Below, piece after piece: positions 54,825 to 62,658 of a DNA stretch of 64,000 nucleotides. A program made the translations under genes and the position numbers. This stretch comes from Acidaminococcus massiliensis (lineage in GTDB: Bacteria; Bacillota; Negativicutes; Acidaminococcales; Acidaminococcaceae). Location of the stretch: assembly GCF_900095825.1 (NCBI RefSeq), contig NZ_LT608315.1:691465-755464 (forward strand), written 5' to 3'. Within the stretch, counting starts at the first letter, position 1. Every line of letters starts with the position of its first letter. The notes under the pieces are model-generated. The model made no database searches. It was not told where the DNA came from and worked only from the letters and a program-made list of their open reading frames with translations.

Positions 54825-54852
54825 ATTATAAACCTTTTTACCGAACAATCAA
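54825..54852 (-). promoter_or_regulatory. Promoter of aspA
   Basis: Minus strand: TTGATT (54847-54852), 16-bp spacer, TATAAT (54825-54830). The remaining sequence up to 55074 is AT-rich and has no confident gene. Confidence 0.75.
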
Positions 54853-55074
54853 GTACTATTTTTTAATAGCGTTCTAAATTATAAAAACGCAGATGGCTTG
54901 TTAAATGATTGGCGTTCGAAAAATTCAAGAGAATCATCAATGAGATATCAGTCAATTCAGCAGAAGATGTCAGATTTACCTGTTTATCTCTTTTCTTCTC
55001 TGCCAGGATACTATATACTTATATTATTGTATTTTGTGAAAAGTCTTTACGGACAAGTTGTTTTAGGGGGAGTC

Positions 55075-55443
55075 ATGAATATTGTTACGGAATTGGCGCT
55101 GATTTTCGGTGTCTGTCTGATCGGCATCGGAATCGCATCTTTGCTGCCTTTTATGGTGCCTTACAGTGTGATCAGCCTGCTGGTGCTGACGCTGCTGCTG
55201 TACCGGAAAATCCTGCGGCCGGAACAGATCAAGGATGCGGGAGTTTTTTTCATCCGGAATATGGGGATCTTCTTTGTACCGGCGGTGGTGGGAACCATGG
55301 AATATGTAGAGACCTTGACGAATTACCTGGTTCCCTTTTTGGTGATCACCCTGGTGACCACGCCGCTGGTGTATTTCATTGCCGGCTGGAGTGTCCAGCT
55401 TTGCTTGAAACTCCGCCGGAAGAAAGGAGCCGCCCATGCCTGA
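55075..55443 (+). CDS. lrgA: LrgA/CidA-family membrane protein
   Basis: 122-residue holin-like membrane protein with four helices. The segment IFGVCLIGIGIASLLPFMVPYSVISLLVLTLLL and the loop LRPEQIKDAGVFFIRNMGIFFVPAVVGTMEY are characteristic. The start at 55075 follows AGGGGGAGTC; the frame is open farther upstream but that part is AT-rich with no membrane or family pattern. It overlaps lrgB by 8 bp. LrgAB-type pairs affect murein hydrolase release or transport small acids such as pyruvate. Confidence 0.87.
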   Translation: MNIVTELALIFGVCLIGIGIASLLPFMVPYSVISLLVLTLLLYRKILRPEQIKDAGVFFIRNMGIFFVPAVVGTMEYVETLTNYLVPFLVITLVTTPLVYFIAGWSVQLCLKLRRKKGAAHA

Positions 55444-56119
55444 AGCCTTTACCCGTACCCCTTTCTTTGCCCTGACCCTGATCTTTATCTGTTGGGTGCT
55501 GGGGGTGAAGCTCCAGAAAAAAACAGGCTGGCTGCTGTGCAATCCGGTGCTGACTTCTTCTCTGATGATCGTGGTGATCCTGACGGTCACCGGTATCCCG
55601 CTGAAACATTTCAATGTGGGAGGCTCCATGATCACCATGCTCCTGGGTCCGGCTACGGCAGTACTGGCCCTCAATATCTACCAGCAGCGGAAAGTGCTCC
55701 AGGAGAACTTCCTGCCGGTCCTGGTGGGGTGTACAGCAGGGAGCCTGGGGAGTATCGCGGCGGCTCTGGCACTGTGCCACCTGTTCCAGACCAATTCCGT
55801 GTTTTCTGCCTCCATGCTGCCCAAAAGCGTTACCACGGCCATTGCCCTGGGGATTTCGGAAAACGGCGGGGGGATTCCCGGCATTACGGCTGGGGCGGTG
55901 GTGATCACTGGCATCGAGGGGGCTGTGCTGGCACCGTTCCTCAGCAAACTGTTCCACATCACGGATCCGGTAGCAGAAGGAGTGGCCATTGGAGCTTGCA
56001 GTCATGCGGTAGGGACCAGCAAAGCCTTGGAAATCGGCAAGATCCAAGGGGCAATGAGTTCCATTTCCCTGTGTGTGTGCGGGATCATAACCACAGGGCT
56101 GGCGCTGTTTTTTATGTAA
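55436..56119 (+). CDS. lrgB: LrgB/CidB-family membrane protein
   Basis: 227-residue polytopic partner of LrgA. The conserved MLPKSVTTAIALGISENGGGIPGITAGAVVITGI block near residue 125 and the SHAVGTSKALEIGKIQGAMSS segment near residue 190 define the family. About seven helices are predicted. It is translated from an ATG that overlaps the end of lrgA. No LytTR regulator gene is nearby, and I see no clear operator; in other bacteria this pair is used for pyruvate uptake or cell-lysis control. Confidence 0.9.
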   Translation: MPEAFTRTPFFALTLIFICWVLGVKLQKKTGWLLCNPVLTSSLMIVVILTVTGIPLKHFNVGGSMITMLLGPATAVLALNIYQQRKVLQENFLPVLVGCTAGSLGSIAAALALCHLFQTNSVFSASMLPKSVTTAIALGISENGGGIPGITAGAVVITGIEGAVLAPFLSKLFHITDPVAEGVAIGACSHAVGTSKALEIGKIQGAMSSISLCVCGIITTGLALFFM

Positions 56120-56121
56120 GA

Positions 56122-56151
56122 AAGGGGGTGTTGCAGGAGCAGCCCCTTTTT
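56122..56151 (+). terminator. Weak terminator after lrgAB
   Basis: GGGGgtgttGC and GCagCCCC form an imperfect hairpin followed by TTTTT. Confidence 0.5.
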
Positions 56152-56155
56152 CCTA

Positions 56156-56184
56156 TTGCCAACACCGAAGATTTTCGATACAAT
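56156..56184 (+). promoter_or_regulatory. Promoter of the M20 peptidase-transporter operon
   Basis: TTGCCA (56156-56161), 17-bp spacer, TACAAT (56179-56184). The leader of about 65 nt is AT-rich. Confidence 0.75.
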
Positions 56185-56255
56185 TAAAAATAATATACAC
56201 TATCTATGTATAAATTATCGGTGTTACTTTACTGTATTGGACAAAGGAGAGATTC

Positions 56256-57410
56256 ATGGAGCAGCAAAACGAAAAAATCCGGGAAGCGGTGGAAAGTTTC
56301 CGGAAGGAGATGCTGGATTTTTGGAAGGATCTGATCAACTTCCAGGCCGGCAGCAAGGAAAAAGAACGGATGCAGACCCTGATGGGAAAGGTGTCTGTTT
56401 ATCTCCAGAAGCTGGGATTGGAAAGTGAATTGGTGGAATCCGGAGCGGTACCCTTGATCCGGGCCTGGTCCGGAAAGGGCCGGGCCGGTCAGCCCATCCT
56501 CCTCAGCGGCCATTTGGATACGGTGTTCCCCGACGGCAGCTACCCGGAAGACCCCTTTACCATCAAGGAAGGAAAGGCCTATGGCCCCGGGGTCTGTGAC
56601 ATGAAGGGGGGCATCGTCATGGCGGTCTATCTGGCCAAAGTGCTGGAAAAGATCGGTTATGACCAGCATCCCATCAAACTGCTCTTCGTCCCCGATGAAG
56701 AAATCACCCACCAGGGATCTCAGGCAGACCGGCTGCTGGCGGAAGAAGCCCAAGGCTGCCTGTGCGCCTTCAACCTGGAAACCGGCCGGATGGATGACTG
56801 TCTCACCGTTGGCCGGAAGGGCTGTATGGATGTGTGGATCACCGTCCATGGGAAGGCCGGCCATGTAGGCAACGCTTACGCCTCTTCTGCCAATGCTATT
56901 GAAGAGATGGCCCACAAGATCATTGCGCTCCGGGCCTTGACGGATCTGGAAAAAGGCCGGATCGTCAGTACGGACATCATTTCCGGTGGTACGGTTTCCA
57001 ATGCGGTGGCAGATACCTGCCGGATCGAAGTGGACTGCCGGTATGATTACAATGAAGACAAGGACGCATTGGAAAAGGCCATCCGGGCCATCTGTGCTGA
57101 GACCCACGTACCTGGGACCCGGACGGAAGTGGAATTCCCTGCTTTCATGCCCGTCTTCGAACGGACCGAAGGCAATGACCGGCTGCTGGACCTGGTGAAC
57201 CAAGCGGCGGCAGAGTTCGGCCTCCCGGCTTTCGGGGCGGCCCATCCCGGCGGCTGTTCCGATGCCTCCTTTATGGCCCAGGCGGGGATCCCCATCTTGG
57301 ATTCCGTAGGGGTCAAGGGGGATGGGGCCCACACCCTCCAGGAATATGCCATCGTCGAAACTATGTTTGAACGGACCATGCTGCTGGCTGCGGCCATCTG
57401 CCGTCTGTAA
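56256..57410 (+). CDS. M20-family metallopeptidase (carboxypeptidase G2-like)
   Basis: 384-residue dinuclear zinc hydrolase of the M20A/ArgE-CPG2 group. Metal ligands and catalytic residues are in SGHLDTVFPDGS (His and Asp), GPGVCDMKGG (bridging Asp), VPDEEITHQGS (catalytic Glu and ligand Glu) and AHPGGCSDASFMAQ. The dimerisation lid begins near residue 185 (RKGCMDVWITVHGKAGHVGNAYASSANAIEEM). It is 21 bp upstream of a YfcC-type carrier and probably acts on a peptide or acyl-amino acid that this carrier brings in. The substrate is not determined. Confidence 0.9.
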   Translation: MEQQNEKIREAVESFRKEMLDFWKDLINFQAGSKEKERMQTLMGKVSVYLQKLGLESELVESGAVPLIRAWSGKGRAGQPILLSGHLDTVFPDGSYPEDPFTIKEGKAYGPGVCDMKGGIVMAVYLAKVLEKIGYDQHPIKLLFVPDEEITHQGSQADRLLAEEAQGCLCAFNLETGRMDDCLTVGRKGCMDVWITVHGKAGHVGNAYASSANAIEEMAHKIIALRALTDLEKGRIVSTDIISGGTVSNAVADTCRIEVDCRYDYNEDKDALEKAIRAICAETHVPGTRTEVEFPAFMPVFERTEGNDRLLDLVNQAAAEFGLPAFGAAHPGGCSDASFMAQAGIPILDSVGVKGDGAHTLQEYAIVETMFERTMLLAAAICRL

Positions 57411-57431
57411 CTGCTGCAAAGGGGAGTTGTC

Positions 57432-58871
57432 ATGACAGAAAACAAACAGGAAACCGTTCAGAAACCTGTGAACAAAAAAGTATCAGTGCCCAGCCCGATC
57501 ATCATCATTTTCTTTATCTTGATCCTTACGGCCATTGCCACCTATCTGATCCCGGCCGGGACTTTTGATCGGGTGAAGGATGCGGCCAGCGGGCGGATGG
57601 TGGTAGATCCCAATACTTTCCATTTCATCGCCCGGCATCCTGCTGGATTCTTCGATGTGTTCAAGGCTGTGCCCCGGGGCGTCAAGGGAGCCAGCGGCAT
57701 TGTAGGCTTCCTGATGATCATCGGCGGAGCCCTGAATGTGATGGCTTCCACGGGAGCCATCAATGGGGCGCTGGGGCACGTGGTGACCAAAGTCAAAGGG
57801 CGGGAGATGCTGCTGATCCCGGTGCTGCTCACCATTATGACCTGCCTGAGCACCTTTGCCGGCTGCAGCGAGGAATACATCGCCTTTGTGCCTCTCATCA
57901 TGGCCGTATGCTATGCCTTGGGCTTTGATTCCATCGTGGCGGTGGCCATGCCTTTGGCCGCGGTCAGCGGGGGTTATGGGGCCGGGGTGACCAATGCCTT
58001 TACCGTAGGGGTGGCCCAGAGCATTTCCGGTCTGCCCATGTTTTCCGGCATTGAGATCCGGGTGGCCATGCTGGTCGCCCTGATTATCATCAATGTGTCC
58101 TACACCATGTGGTATGCCCGGAAGATCAAGAAGAATCCAGAAAGCAGCTACATGTACGACTACGATCAGATCTACCGTCCCCAGATGGATCTGAGTGCTT
58201 ATGAAGGGGACAATGTGCTGATGACCGGCCGGCAGAAGATCATCATGGCCGGCTTCGTGGTGACTGTAGGCGCCATCCTGGTGGGGGTCATCAAATTCGG
58301 CTTCTACATGGATGAACTGGCAGCCCTGTTCCTGATGATGGCTGTCTTTGCCGGTATCGTGGGCCGGCTCAGTGTCAATGATTTTGCCAACGCTTTCATC
58401 GGCGGGGTGAGAAACATGGCCATGCCCTGCATGATGGTTTCCCTGTGCAAAGGGGTGACCCTGCTCATGGGGGACAGCAAGATCCTGGATACCATCATCT
58501 ACTACCTGGCGGCGGGGCTGAATGTGTTCCCCCAGTCCCTCCTGGGCTTCGGCATGTTCATCGTCCAGGATGTATTCAACCTGGTGGTGCCCTCCGGCTC
58601 CGGCCAGGCTGCCATCACCATGCCCATCATGGCGCCTCTGGCGGACCTGGTGGGGCTCACCCGTCAGACTGCCGTCCTGGCCTTCCAGATGGGGGATGCC
58701 TTCACCAACATGATCACTCCGGCCAGCGGCACCACCATGACCGTACTTACCGTAGCCGGTGTACCTCTCCGGCGCTGGTGGAAGTTCGCCTTCCCTCTCT
58801 TGGGGCTGGAATGGATCTTTGCCTTTGTGGTCATGTGGTATGCATCCGCTGTCCATCTGGGACCTTTCTGA
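57432..58871 (+). CDS. YfcC-family membrane transporter
   Basis: 479-residue polytopic carrier of the YfcC/C4-dicarboxylate anaerobic carrier superfamily, which also contains arginine/ornithine exchangers. The N-terminal cytoplasmic tail is followed by PSPIIIIFFILILTAIATYLIPAGTFDR, a family hallmark. The conserved TFAGCSEEYIAFVPL segment and the C-terminal NLVVPSGSGQAAITMPIMAPLADLVG motif near residue 385 are present. RBS AAAGGGGAGTTGTC. It shares a transcript with the M20 peptidase. Cargo is probably a peptide, acyl-amino acid or amino acid. Confidence 0.88.
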   Translation: MTENKQETVQKPVNKKVSVPSPIIIIFFILILTAIATYLIPAGTFDRVKDAASGRMVVDPNTFHFIARHPAGFFDVFKAVPRGVKGASGIVGFLMIIGGALNVMASTGAINGALGHVVTKVKGREMLLIPVLLTIMTCLSTFAGCSEEYIAFVPLIMAVCYALGFDSIVAVAMPLAAVSGGYGAGVTNAFTVGVAQSISGLPMFSGIEIRVAMLVALIIINVSYTMWYARKIKKNPESSYMYDYDQIYRPQMDLSAYEGDNVLMTGRQKIIMAGFVVTVGAILVGVIKFGFYMDELAALFLMMAVFAGIVGRLSVNDFANAFIGGVRNMAMPCMMVSLCKGVTLLMGDSKILDTIIYYLAAGLNVFPQSLLGFGMFIVQDVFNLVVPSGSGQAAITMPIMAPLADLVGLTRQTAVLAFQMGDAFTNMITPASGTTMTVLTVAGVPLRRWWKFAFPLLGLEWIFAFVVMWYASAVHLGPF

Positions 58872-58883
58872 GAGTGTATTGAT

Positions 58884-58900
58884 GTCCTCGGATTGAGGAC
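58884..58900 (+). terminator. Small hairpin after the YfcC gene
   Basis: GTCCTC-GGATT-GAGGAC followed by a poor T-tract (TTAAG). Probably a weak terminator. Confidence 0.4.
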
Positions 58901-58914
58901 TTAAGAAAAACTTG

Positions 58915-58942
58915 TTGACAAATTTTCTTGAAAGCGTATAAT
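58915..58942 (+). promoter_or_regulatory. Promoter of the T-box leader
   Basis: A consensus TTGACA (58915-58920) and TATAAT (58937-58942) are separated by 16 bp. Transcription would start near 58949. Confidence 0.85.
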
Positions 58943-58948
58943 AAGGCC

Positions 58949-59240
58949 CATAACAAAACATCAGACAGTGTTGATTGGGAAAAGTACTTGTCCATCCTGA
59001 CATTCCAGAGAACCTGCCGTTTGGTGCGAGGCAGGATGTCCAGGGGAGAAGGAAAATCACCCAGGAGCTGCCCGCTGAAAGGATGCAAGTAAGTGGGGCC
59101 GGCTGACAGCCGTTATTCTGTCCGGCATTGGAAGGGAAATCCGGAGATGCTTGTGAAGAGGTCGCAGCCGCGACAACAAGAGTGGTACCGCAGAGCACAG
59201 CGCTTTGTCTCTTACAGGAGACAAAGCGCTTTTCTTTTTC
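58949..59240 (+). promoter_or_regulatory. T-box riboswitch, apparent isoleucine (ATC) specifier
   Basis: The T-box core AGAGTGGTACCGC is at 59180-59192; its TGGT can pair with the tRNA end ACCA. Stem I is seen in 58980-59080: AAAAGTACTTG gives the S-turn side, AGAGAACCTGCC/GGCAGG the distal stem. Alignment by eye to the glyQS leader puts the specifier at GGAAA-ATC-A, an Ile codon, in the middle of GGAAAATCACCC (59058-59069 region). A terminator hairpin follows the T-box. Confidence 0.88.
59199..59240 (+). terminator. Regulated terminator of the T-box leader
   Basis: A 13-bp stem AGCGCTTTGTCTC (59199-59211) with GAGACAAAGCGCT (59218-59230) and a T-rich tail. The 5' arm directly follows the T-box sequence, so the antiterminator can compete with it. 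Confidence 0.88.
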
Positions 59241-59300
59241 TCCCAGGGAAGCCATCAGCCGTTTGATTTTTGCAGAAAACATCTTTTGGAGGGGTAAACA

Positions 59301-60284
59301 ATGAATCTGTTGACAAAAGTAAGTGGTTTCGTAGGGAAAAATCTCACCTGGCTGGTGCTGGCCACCATCGTGGGAGGGTATTTCGTACCGGGGGCCTTTT
59401 CCTGGTCCGTCCATTACACTGTATGGCTCCTGGGAGTGGTGATGTTCGGCATGGGCATGACTCTCCATCTGTCCGATTTCAAACTGGTGCTCCAACGGCC
59501 CAAGGAAGTCCTGGCTGGCACGGTGTGCCATTATACCATCATGCCCTTGGTGGCTTTTGCCCTTACCAAGGTGTTCCACCTGAGTCCGGATCTGGCAGTG
59601 GGCATGGTGCTCCTGGGTTCCTGCCCCAGCGGCACAGCTTCCAATGTGATGAGCTTCCTGGCCAAAGGGGATGTGCCCCTGGCCGTATCTGTCACTACCG
59701 TTTCCACCCTCTTGGCCCCTGTGATGATGCCCTTCCTGGTATGGGCCCTGGCCGGTGAATATGTGGACGTCTCCTTTATTTCCATGGCTCTTACGGTCAT
59801 GAAAGTGATCCTGGTTCCCCTGGTGCTGGGGCTCCTGGTCCACAAAGCAGTGGGAGAAAAATTCCTGGCCCAGATCCAGAAAGTGCTGGTACTGCTGTCC
59901 GCTTTTGCTGTGCTGTCCATCCTGGGCGGCGTGGTGGCCGTGAACGGGGCCAAAATCGTGGCTCTGGGGACCTTTGTGGTGGTGCTGGTGCTGCTCCACA
60001 ACCTGGTGGGCTTTGGTATGGGGTATTTTATCACCGGGAAACTGGGCATGGGCAAACCCCAGCAGCATTCCGTAACCCTGGAAGTGGGGATGCAGAATGA
60101 CGCACTGGCCCTGTCTATCTGCGCTGTGTACTTCGCTCCTGCCATGGCCATCCCGGCCGCTGTAGGCGCCGCCGTCCATCAGATCACTGGTTCCTTCCTA
60201 GCCGGTCTCTTCGCCCGGAACATGGAACGGTATGAAGCAAAACAAAAAGCCACAGAAAAAGTTTCTGTGGCGGTAGGAGATTGA
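59301..60284 (+). CDS. Bile acid:sodium symporter (BASS) family transporter
   Basis: 327-residue, ten-helix secondary carrier of the BASS family. Motifs such as VMFGMGMTLHLSDFKLVLQRP near residue 47, GSCPSGTASNVMSFLAKGDVPLAVSVT near residue 109 and TLEVGMQNDALALSICAVYF near residue 255 fit the PanS/YocS branch, whose known cargos include ketopantoate and other 2-oxo acids. Control by an Ile-type T-box points to a substrate that serves isoleucine supply, such as a branched 2-oxo acid or 2-oxobutyrate. Start follows GGAGGGG. Sodium coupling is likely in this organism. The substrate is inferred only. Confidence 0.87.
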   Translation: MNLLTKVSGFVGKNLTWLVLATIVGGYFVPGAFSWSVHYTVWLLGVVMFGMGMTLHLSDFKLVLQRPKEVLAGTVCHYTIMPLVAFALTKVFHLSPDLAVGMVLLGSCPSGTASNVMSFLAKGDVPLAVSVTTVSTLLAPVMMPFLVWALAGEYVDVSFISMALTVMKVILVPLVLGLLVHKAVGEKFLAQIQKVLVLLSAFAVLSILGGVVAVNGAKIVALGTFVVVLVLLHNLVGFGMGYFITGKLGMGKPQQHSVTLEVGMQNDALALSICAVYFAPAMAIPAAVGAAVHQITGSFLAGLFARNMERYEAKQKATEKVSVAVGD

Positions 60285-60341
60285 AAAAGAGGGGGTGCTG
60301 TACATGTGCGGGCTTTCACACGTGCAGCACCCCCTCTTTTT
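60284..60341. terminator. Bidirectional terminator
   Basis: AAAAAGAGGGGGTGCTG (60284-60300) and CAGCACCCCCTCTTTTTT (60325-60341) form a long stem with flanking A and T runs, serving the BASS gene and the opposing PerR/Fur-type gene. Confidence 0.9.
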
Positions 60342-60763
60342 TATTTCTCCTGGCAATCTTTGCAGATCCCTAAGAAATAGGTTTGATGGCTGTGGATGAT
60401 GAAACCGGTCTTTTCAGCGGTTTCCTGGTCCAGCTGCTGATGGTAATCCAGCTCCAGGTTGAATACTTTTCCGCATTTTTCACAGCGGAAATGGGGATGG
60501 GGGCGGGGGTCCACGTCGTAGCGCATGATCCCGTCTCCCACATCCACTGTCTGGATCAGTTCCATCCGACAGAAAAAGCCCAGGGCCTGATAAATGGTGG
60601 CAAAGCTCAGGGTGGGCATCTGTTCCTTGACTCGTTCGTAAATCTCCGTTGCAGTAGGATGCTCCTCCGGTCCGGTAAAGGCACGGTAGACTTCCAAGCG
60701 CTGGGGGGTGATCTTCATGCCACCGGCTTTCAGGATTTCCGTCAGTTCCTTTGGACTCAGCAT
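60341..60763 (-). CDS. Fur-family regulator, PerR-like
   Basis: 140-residue metal-dependent repressor. The winged helix covers residues 15-85 (GMKITPQRLEVYRAFTGPEEHPTATEIYERV, FATIYQALGFF). The regulatory-site residues His in EEHPTA, Asp in MRYDVD and His-x-His in RPHPHFRC, with CGKVF and ICKDC as structural zinc Cys, resemble PerR more than Fur. The start is behind AAGGAGGCTGCC. No clear PerR box was found in the 226-bp upstream region. It is likely to sense peroxide or iron in this anaerobe. Confidence 0.85.
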   Translation of the reverse strand: MLSPKELTEILKAGGMKITPQRLEVYRAFTGPEEHPTATEIYERVKEQMPTLSFATIYQALGFFCRMELIQTVDVGDGIMRYDVDPRPHPHFRCEKCGKVFNLELDYHQQLDQETAEKTGFIIHSHQTYFLGICKDCQEK

Positions 60764-60940
60764 GGCAGCCTCCTTGTATAGATCTTGTGGGGAAAATGAT
60801 TAAAATCCAACTTTCTTTAATAATAACTTTTAATACATAGAAAGTCAAATAAAATATAGTTCTGGATAGAAAAAGCATCGTTTTGTCCGGCAGGAACTGT
60901 CTTTATAACCAAACAGCGCATCCAAAGCCGGTACAGCATG

Positions 60941-60949
60941 TGTTACAAT
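60941..60949 (+). promoter_or_regulatory. Extended -10 promoter of the CYTH gene
   Basis: TGTTACAAT at 60941-60949, 41 bp before the start codon, with no convincing -35. Confidence 0.5.
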
Positions 60950-60989
60950 AAAAGGAAAAAGATGAAACGATCAGGGAGTGTGGAACAAG

Positions 60990-62495
60990 ATGGCTTATGG
61001 ACAGGAAAAGGAAATCAAATTGCTATCGACCAAAGCTGGCCGCAGGAAGTTTTTCCAACTGCCGCTGGTCAAAGAGCGGATCATCCCCGGCAGTCATCAT
61101 ACCCTGAAGCTCTGGAACCAGTATCTGGATACCCGGGACCGGAAACTGACCCGGACCGGAATGGCTTACCGGATCCGCAGGATCAATGGAAAGACTTTTG
61201 AGGCGACGGTGAAAAGCCAAGGAAAAACGGTGAATGGCTTTTCCAGCCGGGAAGAATATACGGTGCCTCTGGAGAAACAGGAGGCTGTCCTGGCCGGATT
61301 TACTCCTCAGTTGGACCAAAAGCTCCAGACACTGCTCCAGGAAGATGAACTGCTTCCTTTATGTACGGTGGAGTTTACCCGGAAGACGGCACTGATCCAG
61401 CTTTCTGCCGTGACGGTGGTGGAAGCGGCCCTGGATCAAGGCACGCTGACGGCAGGAGAGAAAAAAGCTCCCATCGAGGAATTGGAACTGGAAATCAAAA
61501 GGGGGCAGGAACGGGATTTGCTGCGGTTCACGGCAGCACTGGCTCGGGAAATCCCTCTCTGGCCGGAAGAACGGAGTAAGTTCAAACGAGGATTGGATCT
61601 GACTGGCTGGAAGAGTGAACCAGCCAGGGCCGGAAAGGATCCGTCCTGGAACCGGCAGGACGATCCGTTAGAGGTGTGGCGATTTTTGGTCCAGCAGGGC
61701 CTGGGAGAAGGATTGGATCTTCTGGTGCCTGGAGAAAAACAGGAATTCCAGAGCCGCCGGCTTCTCCTTACCCTTCAGCAGTGTGCCGGCCTGTGGAATC
61801 TGGGAGCCGGATTTTTGTCCCGGACTTCCTGGAAGAAGGGGCGGGATCTCCTGGATGGACTCCTGACGGTGCTGGAACCGGTGGACTACTTAGAGACTTC
61901 TGACCGGCAGCGGGAAAAACCTTTCCCGGAGGAGCTCCTTTCCCTGGAACCAGCTTGGCAGTGGCTGGAAGATCGGTGGGTGGCAGCGGCCCAGCACTGT
62001 GCAGACTGCTGCGGCCGGGAAGCGGGAGCGGCCCTGTGGCAGCTGCTGTATCTGGTATCCTTGGCCCGGAAGGACGGAACCTGTCCCACTTTAGAAGGGC
62101 TGCTCCAGAAGCGCTGGAACCATTGGCAGCAGGCCCAGCAGCTCTTGGAAGACGCTGGGAATCCGGACCCCTGGGAATGGAAGGAACAGCTGGAAGACCT
62201 GGCGGGCCTGCTGATCCTGGAAAGGGGATTGGGAGAAAAACGCCTGGTGAAACGAGGAGAAACTTACTGGGAACAGTGGTGGAAGTACTGCCGCAGCTAT
62301 GCCCGGACCGGAGCACTGGCAGAAGGGGCAGAAGGCGCCCGGGAACGGGACATGACCCTGGCTCTGGCCGCTCTCTGCGGCCAGGAGGGGAACCGAACGG
62401 AAAAACGAGGGGAAAAGGCGGACGCGGCTGGCAAAGCCTTTTTCCGGGAAGTGGGACGTCATCCGGAATGGTCCTGTTTGGCCAAAGAAAAATAA
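60990..62495 (+). CDS. CYTH domain protein with a long C-terminal helical extension
   Basis: 501-residue protein. Residues 1-200 form a CYTH triphosphate tunnel domain: the signature EKEIKLL (ExExK) is at the start, then basic residues of the tunnel (YRIRRI, ATVKSQG) and acidic ones (EELELEIKRG) near residue 165, with SKFKRGLDL closing it. Such domains hydrolyse inorganic tri- or polyphosphate or make cyclic AMP. The remaining 300 residues are Trp- and Leu-rich helices that have the position of a CHAD domain but few of its His residues. ATG at 60990 behind AGGGAG; a GTG at 60978 is less likely. Polyphosphate-related role inferred. Confidence 0.82.
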   Translation: MAYGQEKEIKLLSTKAGRRKFFQLPLVKERIIPGSHHTLKLWNQYLDTRDRKLTRTGMAYRIRRINGKTFEATVKSQGKTVNGFSSREEYTVPLEKQEAVLAGFTPQLDQKLQTLLQEDELLPLCTVEFTRKTALIQLSAVTVVEAALDQGTLTAGEKKAPIEELELEIKRGQERDLLRFTAALAREIPLWPEERSKFKRGLDLTGWKSEPARAGKDPSWNRQDDPLEVWRFLVQQGLGEGLDLLVPGEKQEFQSRRLLLTLQQCAGLWNLGAGFLSRTSWKKGRDLLDGLLTVLEPVDYLETSDRQREKPFPEELLSLEPAWQWLEDRWVAAAQHCADCCGREAGAALWQLLYLVSLARKDGTCPTLEGLLQKRWNHWQQAQQLLEDAGNPDPWEWKEQLEDLAGLLILERGLGEKRLVKRGETYWEQWWKYCRSYARTGALAEGAEGARERDMTLALAALCGQEGNRTEKRGEKADAAGKAFFREVGRHPEWSCLAKEK

Positions 62496-62503
62496 AATCA
62501 AAA

Positions 62504-62557
62504 AAAGTCAAAAAATCGAAAATAATATTTGACTTTTTGACTTTTAAGAGGTACAAT
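62504..62557 (+). promoter_or_regulatory. clpB promoter with GTCAAA heptads (CtsR-like)
   Basis: TTGACT (62529-62534), 17-bp spacer, TACAAT (62552-62557). AGTCAAA occurs forward at 62506-62512 and reversed (TTTGACT) at 62528-62534 and 62536-62542, overlapping the -35. The heptad matches the CtsR half-site (A/G)GTCAAA, though spacing differs from the standard tandem. Confidence 0.6.
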
Positions 62558-62561
62558 AAGA

Positions 62562-62600
62562 CCCGGGAAGTGGGAAAAGACTTCCCGGGCCCTGTTTTTT
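62562..62600 (+). other. Hairpin at the 5' end of the clpB transcript
   Basis: CCCGGGAAGT and ACTTCCCGGG pair around GGGAAAAG immediately at the predicted transcription start, followed after 5 nt by TTTTTT. It resembles a terminator or a 5'-protective stem. The remaining leader to 62658 is about 60 nt. Confidence 0.6.
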
Positions 62601-62658
62601 CGGGCTCTGAAAACGAATATGACCCATTGATCCAATGGTTTTTTTGGAGGTGTTTGTT

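Noticed and set aside
54898-55074. N-terminal extension of the LrgA protein
   Set aside because: The open frame upstream is AT-rich and lacks family similarity; a good ribosome site supports ATG 55075.
60764-60989. PerR box upstream of the PerR-like gene
   Set aside because: AT-rich stretches resemble parts of the consensus but no convincing 15-bp dyad was found.
62496-62658. CIRCE (HrcA) element before clpB
   Set aside because: The TTAGCACTC-N9-GAGTGCTAA pattern is absent; GTCAAA heptads are present instead.
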